DNA of 7,833 bases from an uncultured Pseudodesulfovibrio sp. Lineage in GTDB: Bacteria > Desulfobacterota > Desulfovibrionia > Desulfovibrionales > Desulfovibrionaceae. The stretch is taken from the NCBI GenBank assembly GCA_947259235.1, contig CAMYLL010000108.1:1-7833 (forward strand), written 5' to 3'. The notes below the pieces were generated by a model. It was not told the origin of the DNA. It did not search any database and worked only from the letters and a program-made list of their open reading frames with translations. The position numbers and the translations under genes are program-made. Positions 1 to 6,398 of this stretch are shown one piece after another. Each line of letters starts with the position of its first letter. The stretch's first letter is position 1.

Positions 1-17
1 GAATCCCACTCTCGCCT
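1..17 (+). tRNA. Probable 3' end of a tRNA gene (T-arm and acceptor strand), cut by the window edge
   Basis: The first bases read as the end of a T-loop (GAAT), a T-stem 3' strand (CCCAC), a seven-base acceptor 3' strand (TCTCGCC) and a T at the discriminator position. This matches the layout of many bacterial tRNA 3' ends. An acceptor ending CTCGCC with U73 fits tRNA-Cys best, but the identity cannot be fixed without the anticodon, which lies outside the window. The next bases are TCG, so a CCA end would not be encoded. The segment is too short to exclude chance. The hairpin at 81-120 could serve as the transcript's terminator. Confidence 0.4.
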
Positions 18-80
18 TCGGCGAAAACCTGCTTTAAAGGGCGGCCGCTACCGCGTCAACCCGGGAAAATAGCTTACCAT

Positions 81-120
81 GCGAGAAGCCCCGAAACCTT
101 TATGGCTCGGGGCTTCTTGC
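81..120 (+). terminator. Long hairpin, candidate terminator of the upstream tRNA transcript
   Basis: Arms 81-94 and 107-120 pair over 14 positions (core GAAGCCCCGA with TCGGGGCTTC, one G-U pair), enclosing a 12-base loop. On the plus strand the stem is followed by a loosely T-rich stretch (CTATTTATC) rather than a clean T run, so it is a plausible but imperfect intrinsic terminator. On the minus strand it is followed by mixed sequence with only a distant TTTT, so plus-strand use is preferred. Confidence 0.5.
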
Positions 121-170
121 CTATTTATCAACAGTTATGGGAAACGTCTTTCGATTGCGTCAGGAATGGG

Positions 171-215
171 AAAAGGGCAAAGCCGTGCGGAGGCGACTCC
201 GGCGGCTTTGCCCTT
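171..215 (-). terminator. Intrinsic terminator of rsgA
   Basis: A perfect 13-base inverted repeat (AAGGGCAAAGCCG at 173-185, CGGCTTTGCCCTT at 203-215) starts four bases beyond the rsgA stop codon. The 17-base loop contains a further small GGAG/CTCC stem. Read on the minus strand, the stem runs into TTTT (174-171) and then CCC. This is a strong stem with a short U tract, well placed to end the rsgA transcript. Confidence 0.8.
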
Positions 216-219
216 GCCG

Positions 220-1335
220 TTATCCCTTTCTCCTCTTTTTCTTCAATTCCTTGGCGAACATGGCAATGCCTTTCCAGCGTTCCTTTTCCACCCTGTCCGC
301 GCTCTTGTGCTGCCGTTGCGCGAGGTAGTCGAGCTCCCGTTTCATCTTGTGGTAGCTTTCGAGCCGCCCCTGCGGGAGTTCCCCGTTCGCCACAGTCTCC
401 AGGACGCGACAGCCGAGCTCATGGCTGTGGGTGCAGTCGGAAAAGCGGCACTCCAGAGCCAGGCCGTCGATGTCGGCAAAGGCGCTGGCCAATCCGCCGT
501 CGTTTTCGTGAAAGGCGATCTCACGGATGCCGGGGTTGTCTATCAGCATGCCGCCCTGGGGCATGACGATCAGGTCGCGCCCCGTGGTGGTGTGTCTGCC
601 CTTGCCCACGCTGCGGCTGACCGGGCCGGTCACCTGGACGGAATCGCCGTGGAGCCTGTTCAGGAGCGTTGACTTGCCCGCACCGGACGAGCCGATCATG
701 GTGACCGTCTTTCCCGGGGCGAGGTAGTGCTCCAGTTCGCGTATGCCCTCTGACTCGCCCGCCGCCACGAGGTGGACGGGGACGCCGAGGGCCACCTGTT
801 CCACCTCGTCCGCGCAGGCCTCCGGCTCCGCGTGCAGGTCCGCCTTGGTCAGGACGATTGCGGGACTCAGGCCGCAGTTGTAGACAAGGGTCAGGTACCG
901 CTCGATGCGGCGCGGGTTGAAGTCCCGGTCAAGGCCGCACACGATGCATACCGTATCGAGATTGGCGGCCATGACCTGCTCCTGTGTCCCTGCGGCCGTG
1001 TTCTTGCCCCGTCCTCCGGCGGCCCCGCGTGACAAAGCGTTGCGCCGGGGCAGCACCCGCGTGATCAGCTTGTCCTGCACAAGGACCCAGTCGCCGACCA
1101 CGGGGTACAACGCCCCTGGCGCGGCCGACGCGGCCCGATGGCGCAGTGTGCCGGAAATCCGGGCCAGCCATCCCTCGCCGCCCTGGCTCAGATGAAACAG
1201 GTCCTTGTTGACGCCGATGACGCGCGCGGGAGTTCCCGGCCCGTCGGCGTGCTCCTGAAAACAGGCGTTCCAGCCCAGGGAGGCGAGCCGGGTCATTGGA
1301 GTGGAATCAGTAGTGGATTCGATTGTCTTATTCAT
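220..1335 (-). CDS. rsgA: RsgA, ribosome small-subunit-dependent GTPase A (late 30S maturation factor)
   Basis: This 371-residue protein has the circularly permuted GTPase layout typical of the RsgA/YjeQ family. An N-terminal OB-fold-like region (about 35-95) comes first. The base-specificity motif TKAD (163-166) then precedes the P-loop GSSGAGKS (215-222), the HTTT switch segment (248-251) and DNPG (266-269). A C-terminal zinc-binding set follows, with ligands C296, C301, H303 and C309, and the tail is rich in Lys and Arg (364-370). In characterised members the protein binds the 30S subunit in the cytoplasm, checks late assembly around the decoding centre and leaves after GTP hydrolysis. The start at 1335 is chosen because GGTGAT, complementary to the 16S 3' end, lies five bases upstream; Met14 is a possible alternative. 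The gene has its own promoter and terminator, so it appears to be monocistronic behind a long leader. The length is slightly above average because of N- and C-terminal extensions. Confidence 0.95.
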   Translation of the reverse strand: MNKTIESTTDSTPMTRLASLGWNACFQEHADGPGTPARVIGVNKDLFHLSQGGEGWLARISGTLRHRAASAAPGALYPVVGDWVLVQDKLITRVLPRRNALSRGAAGGRGKNTAAGTQEQVMAANLDTVCIVCGLDRDFNPRRIERYLTLVYNCGLSPAIVLTKADLHAEPEACADEVEQVALGVPVHLVAAGESEGIRELEHYLAPGKTVTMIGSSGAGKSTLLNRLHGDSVQVTGPVSRSVGKGRHTTTGRDLIVMPQGGMLIDNPGIREIAFHENDGGLASAFADIDGLALECRFSDCTHSHELGCRVLETVANGELPQGRLESYHKMKRELDYLAQRQHKSADRVEKERWKGIAMFAKELKKKRRKG

Positions 1336-1340
1336 TTGGT

Positions 1341-1346
1341 ATCACC
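1341..1346 (-). promoter_or_regulatory. Shine-Dalgarno site of rsgA
   Basis: GGTGAT on the minus strand matches the 3' part of the AAGGAGGTGATC consensus, five bases before the ATG at 1335. It is not the usual AGGAG, but it supports the upstream Met start over the internal Met14. Confidence 0.55.
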
Positions 1347-1619
1347 ATCTGTTGCTGTCCTGAAAATGGCGGGCGCGCCCTGGGCGAGCCTGCCGCGTAT
1401 CAGGAGTGTTCGACCGGAACCACATACGCCGGGCGCGGGACATGGCTGTCCCGCAGCCCGAACGATACATGGACGTCATGAATTGCAGGGTGGTGGGTTG
1501 CCGAAACGATAGGGTACACAAGAGTGGACGGAACTCCGAACAGAGCTCCGGCACGGCGAGGACCGGGAGGAGGCCGAAAGGCCCCTCGTGCTGAATCAGA
1601 TCATTCTGGTTCCCGCGTG

Positions 1620-1670
1620 TTACCCGTTGTCGGCAACGTGCGGAACAAGCTCCAATGATCTCGTAGACAT
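1620..1670 (-). CDS. Putative 16-residue leader peptide ORF upstream of rsgA
   Basis: An ATG at 1670 is preceded at a five-base spacing by TTGGAG (GGAG at 1676-1679), a better ribosome site than that of many genes here. It opens a frame of only 16 codons (MSTRSLELVPHVADNG) ending in TAA. It lies about 25 bases downstream of a good sigma70-type promoter. The peptide has no run of one amino acid of the kind seen in classical attenuation leaders. It could be a true leader peptide, or the 5' remnant of a gene whose remainder has decayed. The peptide resembles nothing I recognise. Confidence 0.3.
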   Translation of the reverse strand: MSTRSLELVPHVADNG

Positions 1671-1702
1671 AAAAACTCCAATAGATGAATTGTGACGCGG
1701 GA

Positions 1703-1731
1703 TCTATACTGAGCATCCGATCCGCTGTCAA
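1703..1731 (-). promoter_or_regulatory. Sigma70-type promoter for the rsgA leader and rsgA
   Basis: Minus strand: a perfect -35 box TTGACA (1731-1726), a 17-base spacer and a -10 box TATAGA (1708-1703). Transcription would start near 1696-1693, about 360 bases before the rsgA ATG. The promoter lies about 50 bases beyond the cbiD stop, so rsgA can be expressed apart from the gpsA-cbiD cluster. Confidence 0.7.
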
Positions 1732-1779
1732 CACCGCCTGCCGGGGATGCCGTTGCAGGTTTCGGGGCGGGGCGTGCCC

Positions 1780-2854
1780 TCAGGCGAGGCGTGCGCCGTC
1801 GAAGTCGAAGACAGCATGGGTCACCTGACACCGTCCGCCGGAGAAGGCGCGGGCCGCATGCGCGGCCTCGGCCGTGAGCAGGCTCAGGAGGGCGGGAAGG
1901 GCAGGGTCGCTCCGCAGCAGGTCGAGGACCTGGCGTGCGGTATTTGCATCGGCTATCTCCGGCTGGTGGTGCGGGGCGCAGCCTGCCTGGGCGCACCATG
2001 CGGCGAGCCGGGCGAAGTCCACGGGGTGGGTCTTTGCATGGGTGTAGGCCAGCCCCTGTGCCTGCTTGACCAGCTTGCCGAAGAAGAGCGACCAGCTGAC
2101 GCGGGTGAAGCCACGATCGGCCGCCGCGTTCATGGAAAATTCAAAGAAATCTGCGGCCTGGATCATGGCGAGCTGCGGCGTGCCAGGGAAGGCATCGAGG
2201 TAGAGCCGCTCCGAGCGGCGGCCCGTGGTGAAGACCGCGTGGTCGATTCTCTGCGCCCTGGCCACGTCGAGCCCCTCGGCCACGGTCGCCTTCCACGACT
2301 CGTGGGAGTAGGGCTTGACGATGCCCTGCGTGCCGAGGATGGAGATGCCGCCAATGATCCCCAGGCGCGGGTTCATGGTTTTCGCGGCCAGCTTCTCGCC
2401 TTCGGGGACTTCGACGCGCACGGTGATGTGCAGGGGGGTGCTGGCGCATTGCCGCGGCGCGGACTCCGGCCTCGATCTGCTTGCGCGGCTCCGGGTTGAT
2501 GGCGGCCTGGCCCACGGCCACGGGGAGCCCCGGCAGGGTGGCGCGGCCCACGCCCGTGCCGCCGTCGATGTCCACAGTCAGCCCGGCTGGACTCGGGGCG
2601 AGCAGGGTCATGGCCTGGATGTCACAGCCGTGGGTCGCGTCAGGGTCGTCGCCGCCGTCCTTGATCACCGTGACGCGCACTCCCGCGCCCTCTGGCTCGT
2701 AGCGGGCAACCGGCACGTCGAGATGGCCCCCGGGGGGCAGCGGAACACGCACGCTGGCCGGTCGTTCGCCCGTGAGCAGGTGGAGCACCCCGGCCATGGC
2801 CGCGGCCGTGACGCAGGAGCCGGTGGTCCGTCCCGAGCGGAGTTCCCGGGTCAT
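1780..2854 (-). CDS. cbiD: CbiD, cobalt-precorrin-5B C1-methyltransferase, interrupted by a one-base frameshift
   Basis: CbiD methylates C1 of cobalt-precorrin-5B with S-adenosylmethionine in the anaerobic (early cobalt insertion) branch of cobalamin synthesis. The N-terminal part shows the family hallmarks LRSGRTTGSC (5-14), KDGGDDPDATHG (65-76), the IDGGTGVG segment (96-103) and AINPEPR (118-124). After codon 139 the homologous frame changes. The remainder (VPEGEKLA, then NPRLGIIGGISILGTQGIV, then the C-terminal domain) continues one base further on and ends at 1780. The shift coincides with six C's in the coding strand (plus-strand 2433-2438). Removing one C, or a +1 shift at the CCC codon, restores a single protein of about 357 residues, the normal family size. 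As written, the first frame would run on to 2141 and give a chimeric product of about 237 residues. The ATG overlaps the SDR stop as ATGA, implying translational coupling. The family call is firm; whether the gene is intact is open. Confidence 0.88.
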
Positions 2855-4362
2855 TTCTTCTTCCTGATCCGTTCCGGGCCGGAGTAGAGGTGGGTCCCCG
2901 CCTGGGCCGAGATGTTCTGGATCATGTTGCCGAAGAGCGCCACGTGGAAGGGATACATGGCAATCCAGTAGAGGATGCCCATGAGCCCGCGCGGCAGGAA
3001 GCGGGCGGTCATGGAGATGTCCACGGCGTTTTCCCACTGGCTGTCCAGACGAAATTCAAGCAGGGCCTCGCCGGGCAGGCGCATCTCCGCCAGGAGCAGC
3101 AGCCTGCGCCCGGGGTCGATGTCCAGCACGCGCCAGAAGTCCAGGGCGTCGCCCACGCGGGCTGATTTCTGGCCGCTGGGACGGCCGCGCGAGAGGCCCG
3201 GTCCGGCCAGGAGCCTGTCGATGAAGCCGCGCAGCCGCCACAGGGGGTCGCCATAATACCATCCCTGCTCGCCGCCGATGCGCTCGATCAGCTCCCAGAC
3301 CTTGGCCGGGTCACCCTGGAGCCTGGCCTTGTAGCCCATCTCGTACCGGGTTCCGCCCGCATAGTCCGGGTCGTTCTCGGAGGCCCACTCGGGCATGCAC
3401 GCGCTGCCCACGTCGAAGAGGCAGGTCTCCACCTTCTCGTGCTCGGTCTTGTCCAGGGCGCGGCGGATGGCCTCGCGGCAGGAGAGCAGCTCCTGGGGAA
3501 CCAGCTCGCGGATGGTGTTCTCGCGGCAGATGACCTCGTTCCTGAGCCCCTCGATGAGGGATCGGGCCAGGGTCAGGGGAACCGGGGTGATCAGGCTGAC
3601 CCAGAAGGAGGAGAGCCGGGGCGAGAGAAAGGGCATGGGCAGGAGGCGCCGCCTCGGGATGCCCGCCACCTCGGCATAGAGGGTGAAAAGCTCGGCATAG
3701 GAGAGGACGTCCGGCCCGCCGATGTCCAGGGTGTGGCCCGCGGTGGCCTGGTTTTCCAGGCATCCCACGAGGTAGCCAAGGACGTTGCGGATGGCCACGG
3801 GCTGGGTCTTGGTGCGCACCCAGGCCGGGGTGATCATGAAGGGCAGCCTGTCCGCCAGATAGCGCACCAGCTCGAAGGACGACGAGCCGGAGCCGATGAT
3901 CTGGGCGGCGCGCAGGGTGGTCACCCTGGCCGGGCCGAGGGCCAGGATGCGGCCCACCTCGGCGCGGGAGCGCAGGTGCTTGGACAGGGGGTGGTCGTCG
4001 TGGTCCTCGCCCAGTCCGCCCAGGTATATGATCCGCTCGAGGCCGGTGGCCGAGGCGGCGGTGATCATGTTGTAGGCCGCGTCGCGCTCCTGGGCGGCAA
4101 AGTCGCGGCTGGGGTGGCTCATGGAATGGACGAGGTAGAAGGCGGCGCGGCAGCCGTGGGCGGCCTGGGTCAGGCTCTGCGCGTCGTGCATGTCGGCACG
4201 GACGATCTCCACGCGGGGATTGTCCGCCCAGGGGCGGGAGCGGATCTTTTCCACGCTGCGCCCGGCGGCGCGGACCGCGTGCCCCCGCTCCAGGAGCATG
4301 GGCACGAGCCTGCCGCCGACATAGCCCGTGGAGCCGAGCACGAGAACCGGACGATCATCCAT
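2851..4362 (-). CDS. YbjT-like NAD(P)-binding SDR protein with C-terminal DUF2867 domain
   Basis: The 503-residue protein has an N-terminal extended or atypical SDR Rossmann fold with the nucleotide motif GSTGYVGG (10-17). Further fold landmarks are RADMHD (55-60), YLVHSM (76-81) and YLGGLG (113-118). Residues 119-345 follow the fold of NmrA/YbjT-type proteins, including TLDIGGPDVLSYAEL (211-225). The C-terminal third (about 350-490) matches what I know of DUF2867: YYGDPLWRLRG, DFWRV, EMRLPGEALLEF and a moderately hydrophobic LPRGLMGILYWIAMYPFH segment. The usual SDR catalytic YxxxK is not obvious, so the protein may bind a nucleotide without being a typical dehydrogenase. The substrate is unknown, as it is for E. 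coli YbjT. GGAGG (4368-4372) lies five bases before the ATG. The gap to the lipoprotein gene upstream is 86 bases, and the stop overlaps the cbiD start. The last residues are RIRKKK. A link to tetrapyrrole or membrane chemistry is only a guess from position. Confidence 0.85.
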   Translation of the reverse strand: MDDRPVLVLGSTGYVGGRLVPMLLERGHAVRAAGRSVEKIRSRPWADNPRVEIVRADMHDAQSLTQAAHGCRAAFYLVHSMSHPSRDFAAQERDAAYNMITAASATGLERIIYLGGLGEDHDDHPLSKHLRSRAEVGRILALGPARVTTLRAAQIIGSGSSSFELVRYLADRLPFMITPAWVRTKTQPVAIRNVLGYLVGCLENQATAGHTLDIGGPDVLSYAELFTLYAEVAGIPRRRLLPMPFLSPRLSSFWVSLITPVPLTLARSLIEGLRNEVICRENTIRELVPQELLSCREAIRRALDKTEHEKVETCLFDVGSACMPEWASENDPDYAGGTRYEMGYKARLQGDPAKVWELIERIGGEQGWYYGDPLWRLRGFIDRLLAGPGLSRGRPSGQKSARVGDALDFWRVLDIDPGRRLLLLAEMRLPGEALLEFRLDSQWENAVDISMTARFLPRGLMGILYWIAMYPFHVALFGNMIQNISAQAGTHLYSGPERIRKKK

Positions 4363-4448
4363 GGGAGCCTCCGTAGTGGTTTCCCCGGCGGATTGTCGCG
4401 CGGTCCGTGGTCTTGCGCCCGGCCGGGCTCATCCGCGTGGTCGGGGCG

Positions 4449-4730
4449 CTATTTCTTTTTACCGGTGTTGAAGCGGTAGCCGTCGCCGTCGCGCTGGACC
4501 CAGCCCTTGTCGGTCATGCATTTGCTGTAGACCTTGTACTGCATGTCCTTGTCCAGGGGATACTGCTCGCCCGCCATGAGGTCACAGGCGCGGGAGTCCT
4601 TGGTGAACTGGGCGTCGGACTGGGCCGAGTCCTCGATGGCGGGGTTCTGCCACTGCTTTGAACAGCCGGCCGTGAACGCAAGGGACCCGAGAAGCACGGT
4701 CAGGCACAGGGTGAGCAGAAAGGGGCGCAT
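4449..4730 (-). CDS. Small lipoprotein of unknown function
   Basis: This 93-residue protein starts with a clear type II (lipoprotein) signal: a short charged start (MR), a hydrophobic core LLTLCLTVLLGSLAF and a lipobox ending TAGC, with Cys23 as the predicted lipidated residue. The mature part is about 70 residues, polar, with two further cysteines (49 and 71). The spacing FTKDSRAC, then YSKCMTDKGW, is reminiscent of small proteobacterial lipoproteins that carry a CM-x-x-KGW ending. The two cysteines could form a disulfide in the periplasm. The residue after Cys23 is Ser, not Asp, so in E. coli terms there is no inner-membrane retention signal. A strong AAAGGAG (4736-4742) precedes the ATG, and only 17 bases separate it from the gpsA stop, so it is almost certainly cotranscribed with gpsA. 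The function is unknown. Confidence 0.8.
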   Translation of the reverse strand: MRPFLLTLCLTVLLGSLAFTAGCSKQWQNPAIEDSAQSDAQFTKDSRACDLMAGEQYPLDKDMQYKVYSKCMTDKGWVQRDGDGYRFNTGKKK

Positions 4731-4747
4731 GGCGGCTCCTTTGAAGT

Positions 4748-5740
4748 TTATTCGTCCTTGAGTTGACGGCCCATGAGGTCTTTGACCGCGCGGGCCGGGT
4801 CCTTGTCTTCATACAGGATACTATAGACCTGTTCGGTAATGGGCAACTCCACTCCGAGCTTTTGGGACAGATTATACAGCGCCTTGGTGGTCTTCACGCC
4901 CTCGGCCACGGCCTTCATCTGGCCGATGATGGCCTCAAGGGCCATGCCCTGGCCCAGCTTGAGGCCCACCTGACGGTTGCGCGAGAGGTCGCCGGTGCAG
5001 GTGAGCACCAGGTCGCCCATGCCGGAGAGGCCCATAAAGGTCCGCTCCTGGCCGCCCATGGCCTGACCCAGGCGGCTCATCTCGGCCAGCCCCCGGGTGA
5101 TGAGGGCGGCCCGTGCGTCGTGGCCGAAGCCCAGCCCGTCGGAGATGCCTGCGGCGATGGCGATGACGTTCTTGACCGCGCCGCCCAGCTCCACGCCGCG
5201 ATAGTCCGGGGTGAAGTAGACGCGAAAGGCCGGGGTGGAGAAGGCGGCCTGCAGCTCGCGGCCCAGCTCGTGATCCTCGCAGCCGATGGACACGGTGGTG
5301 GGCATGTCGCGGCTGACCTCTGCGGCAAAGGAGGGACCGGAGAGGGAGGCGTAGCGCGGGTGCTTGCCGTCCAGGGCCTGGGCCACCACGCGGCTCATGG
5401 GGGCCAGGGTTTCCAGCTCGATGCCCTTGGAGGCGCAGACCATCACCGGGCTGTCCGGCAGGATGTCGCGGAAGCCTTCGAGGGCGGGGCGGATGAACTG
5501 GCTGGGGATGACCAGCAGGTAATAATCGGCTCCGGCAAAGGCGATCTCGGGGTCGGACTCCACGTTCAGGGCGTCGCTCAGGGTGATTCCGGGCAGAAAG
5601 GTCGTGTTTTCGCGTTTTTCGAGGATGGTCTGGACCACCTCGGGCTCGCGGGCCCACAGGGTGGCGTTGACCCCGTTTCTGGCGAGCATGTCGGCCAGGG
5701 TGGTTCCCCACGCACCGGCTCCGAGAACGGCTATCTTCAT
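4748..5740 (-). CDS. gpsA: GpsA, NAD(P)+-dependent glycerol-3-phosphate dehydrogenase
   Basis: The enzyme reduces dihydroxyacetone phosphate to sn-glycerol 3-phosphate in the cytoplasm, supplying the backbone for phospholipids. The 330-residue length is normal for the family. Visible landmarks are the dinucleotide motif GAGAWG (7-12), SKGIE (104-108), LSGPSFAAEV (133-142), and GGAVKNVIAIAAG (186-198) with the family's catalytic Lys at 190. GMGDLVLTC (240-248) and SRNRQVG (253-259) follow. The start at 5740 is supported by AAAGGAG (AGGAG at 5748-5752) seven bases upstream. It is the first gene of the minus-strand cluster and lies behind a good promoter (5773-5801). Nothing is missing or truncated. 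Confidence 0.96.
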   Translation of the reverse strand: MKIAVLGAGAWGTTLADMLARNGVNATLWAREPEVVQTILEKRENTTFLPGITLSDALNVESDPEIAFAGADYYLLVIPSQFIRPALEGFRDILPDSPVMVCASKGIELETLAPMSRVVAQALDGKHPRYASLSGPSFAAEVSRDMPTTVSIGCEDHELGRELQAAFSTPAFRVYFTPDYRGVELGGAVKNVIAIAAGISDGLGFGHDARAALITRGLAEMSRLGQAMGGQERTFMGLSGMGDLVLTCTGDLSRNRQVGLKLGQGMALEAIIGQMKAVAEGVKTTKALYNLSQKLGVELPITEQVYSILYEDKDPARAVKDLMGRQLKDE

Positions 5741-5772
5741 GGAAAAGCTCCTTTATTCGTAAGGTGGCGCAC

Positions 5773-5801
5773 AGCATACGTGGGCCGGACCGCGCTGGCA
5801 A
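5773..5801 (-). promoter_or_regulatory. Sigma70-type promoter for gpsA and the downstream cluster
   Basis: Minus strand: -35 TTGCCA (5801-5796, five of six consensus bases), a 17-base spacer and -10 TATGCT (5778-5773). The transcript would start about 25 bases before the gpsA ATG and include its AAAGGAG site. No terminator is visible between the four genes downstream, so one mRNA could run from gpsA to cbiD. Confidence 0.6.
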
Positions 5802-5874
5802 GCCCGGAAAGCCCCGGCCTCCCGGCGTCGGCGGGGCGTCGGGTCTGCGGGGCGGGGTTTTCGGCTTCCGGCTG

Positions 5875-5903
5875 TTGCATCCTGCTGCGCGGGCGGGTAT
5901 AGA
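5875..5903 (+). promoter_or_regulatory. Candidate promoter of ahbB-hemL, close to the start codon
   Basis: A -10-like TATAGA (5898-5903) lies 17 bases after TTGCAT (5875-5880, only three consensus matches). The predicted start of transcription (about 5909-5912) falls on or just before the ahbB ATG at 5912, so the mRNA would be leaderless or nearly so. No AGGAG-like site precedes this ATG, which fits that reading. The weak -35 lowers confidence. Confidence 0.4.
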
Positions 5904-5911
5904 CCGAACCC

Positions 5912-6388
5912 ATGGCAATACAGTTCACACAGACACAAGAGAAGATCCTGGCCCTGGCGGGCGCCGACCTGCCGGATACCGCCCGTCCCTTCCAGACCAT
6001 CGCCGAACAGGTGGGGGTGGACGAGCAGACCGTCATCGACCTGCTGGCTGACCTCAAGGAGCGCAAAATCATCCGCCGCTTCGGGGCCACCCTGCGCCAC
6101 CAGAAGGCGGGCTACGGCCACAACGCCATGGTGGCCTGGCGCGTGCCCGAGGACAGGGCCGAGGACGTGGGCACCATCTTCGCCGCCCGGCCCGAGATCA
6201 GCCACTGCTACATCCGCCGCACCTACCCGGAGTGGACCTACAACGTCTACACCATGATCCACGGCGAGCGGCCCGGCCAGACCGACGAGGTGGTGGCCGA
6301 GCTGGAGCAGGCCACGGGCATCGACGACAACTGCACCCTCAAGTCCCTCAAGGAACTCAAGAAGACCTCCATGGTCTATTTCAAATAG
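5912..6388 (+). CDS. ahbB: Siroheme decarboxylase subunit, AhbB type (Lrp/AsnC-like fold)
   Basis: This 158-residue protein has an N-terminal winged-helix region (about 5-60) and a C-terminal ferredoxin-like half, as in Lrp/AsnC regulators. It carries the marks of the heme-pathway decarboxylases: [14 protein letters not shown] (55-68), NAMVAW (71-76), ISHCYIRR (96-103), W108, YNVYTMIHG (110-118) and a C-terminal LKKTSMVYF (149-157). In the alternative heme route of sulfate reducers, AhbA and AhbB act together. They remove the acetate carboxyls at C12 and C18 of siroheme to give didecarboxysiroheme. The sequence fits AhbB rather better than AhbA, but I cannot separate the two with certainty, and older annotation would call it an AsnC-family regulator. 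No partner ahbA is in the window. The gene is followed after ten bases by hemL, which supports a tetrapyrrole role. No Shine-Dalgarno site is visible upstream. Confidence 0.85.
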   Translation: MAIQFTQTQEKILALAGADLPDTARPFQTIAEQVGVDEQTVIDLLADLKERKIIRRFGATLRHQKAGYGHNAMVAWRVPEDRAEDVGTIFAARPEISHCYIRRTYPEWTYNVYTMIHGERPGQTDEVVAELEQATGIDDNCTLKSLKELKKTSMVYFK

Positions 6389-6391
6389 GAG
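6387..6391 (+). promoter_or_regulatory. Shine-Dalgarno site of hemL overlapping the ahbB stop codon
   Basis: AGGAG shares its first two bases with the ahbB TAG stop (6386-6388) and sits seven bases before the hemL ATG at 6399. Ribosomes ending ahbB would be positioned to start hemL, so the two are probably translationally coupled. Confidence 0.7.
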
Positions 6392-6398
6392 CCGCCCA

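Larger units (their letters stand above)
1336..1696 (-). other. Long structured leader upstream of rsgA, function unknown
   Basis: About 360 bases separate the predicted transcription start from the rsgA ATG, with no convincing full-length gene. Seen in the minus-strand RNA are three hairpins. The first is at 1567-1587 (GAGG and GGCC pairing across a UUUC loop with one bulged U). The second is at 1530-1549 (eight pairs including two G-U pairs). The third is at 1430-1460 (thirteen pairs with one bulge and a four-base loop, core GCGGGACA/TGTCCCGC). A small 5-base-pair stem (1625-1638) lies at the end of the 16-codon mini-ORF. None is followed by a U run, so none is an obvious terminator. A minus-strand open frame of about 130 codons (1342-1734) crosses the region. 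It starts upstream of the promoter's -35 box, has no ribosome site, and its protein resembles nothing I know, so I do not call it. Candidate roles are an attenuator, a small RNA or decayed sequence; none is proven. Confidence 0.4.

Noticed and set aside
1342..1734. Minus-strand open frame of 130 codons between cbiD and rsgA
   Set aside because: It starts upstream of the promoter's -35 box, has no Shine-Dalgarno site, unusual composition (many Cys, Arg and Met) and no recognisable motif. Another frame here (about 1390-1505, ending PAYVVPVEHS) reads slightly more protein-like but lacks a start.
1738..1760. CCTGC/GCAGG hairpin after cbiD as a terminator of the gpsA-cbiD cluster
   Set aside because: Only five pairs with a 13-base loop and no U run. 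Transcription may run on or stop by another mechanism.
4417..4428. Perfect 12-base palindrome GCCCGGCCGGGC between the lipoprotein and SDR genes
   Set aside because: It is a single copy built only of G and C, with no spacing or flanking pattern like an operator and no T tract, so it is probably chance.
3439..4479. Plus-strand open frame of 346 codons opposite the SDR gene
   Set aside because: It is antisense to a well-supported gene, has a low-complexity Gly/Ala/His/Arg-rich protein and no ribosome site. It is a typical GC-bias shadow.
4763..5902. Plus-strand open frame of 379 codons opposite gpsA
   Set aside because: It is antisense to an unmistakable gpsA with strong motifs, so it is a composition artefact.
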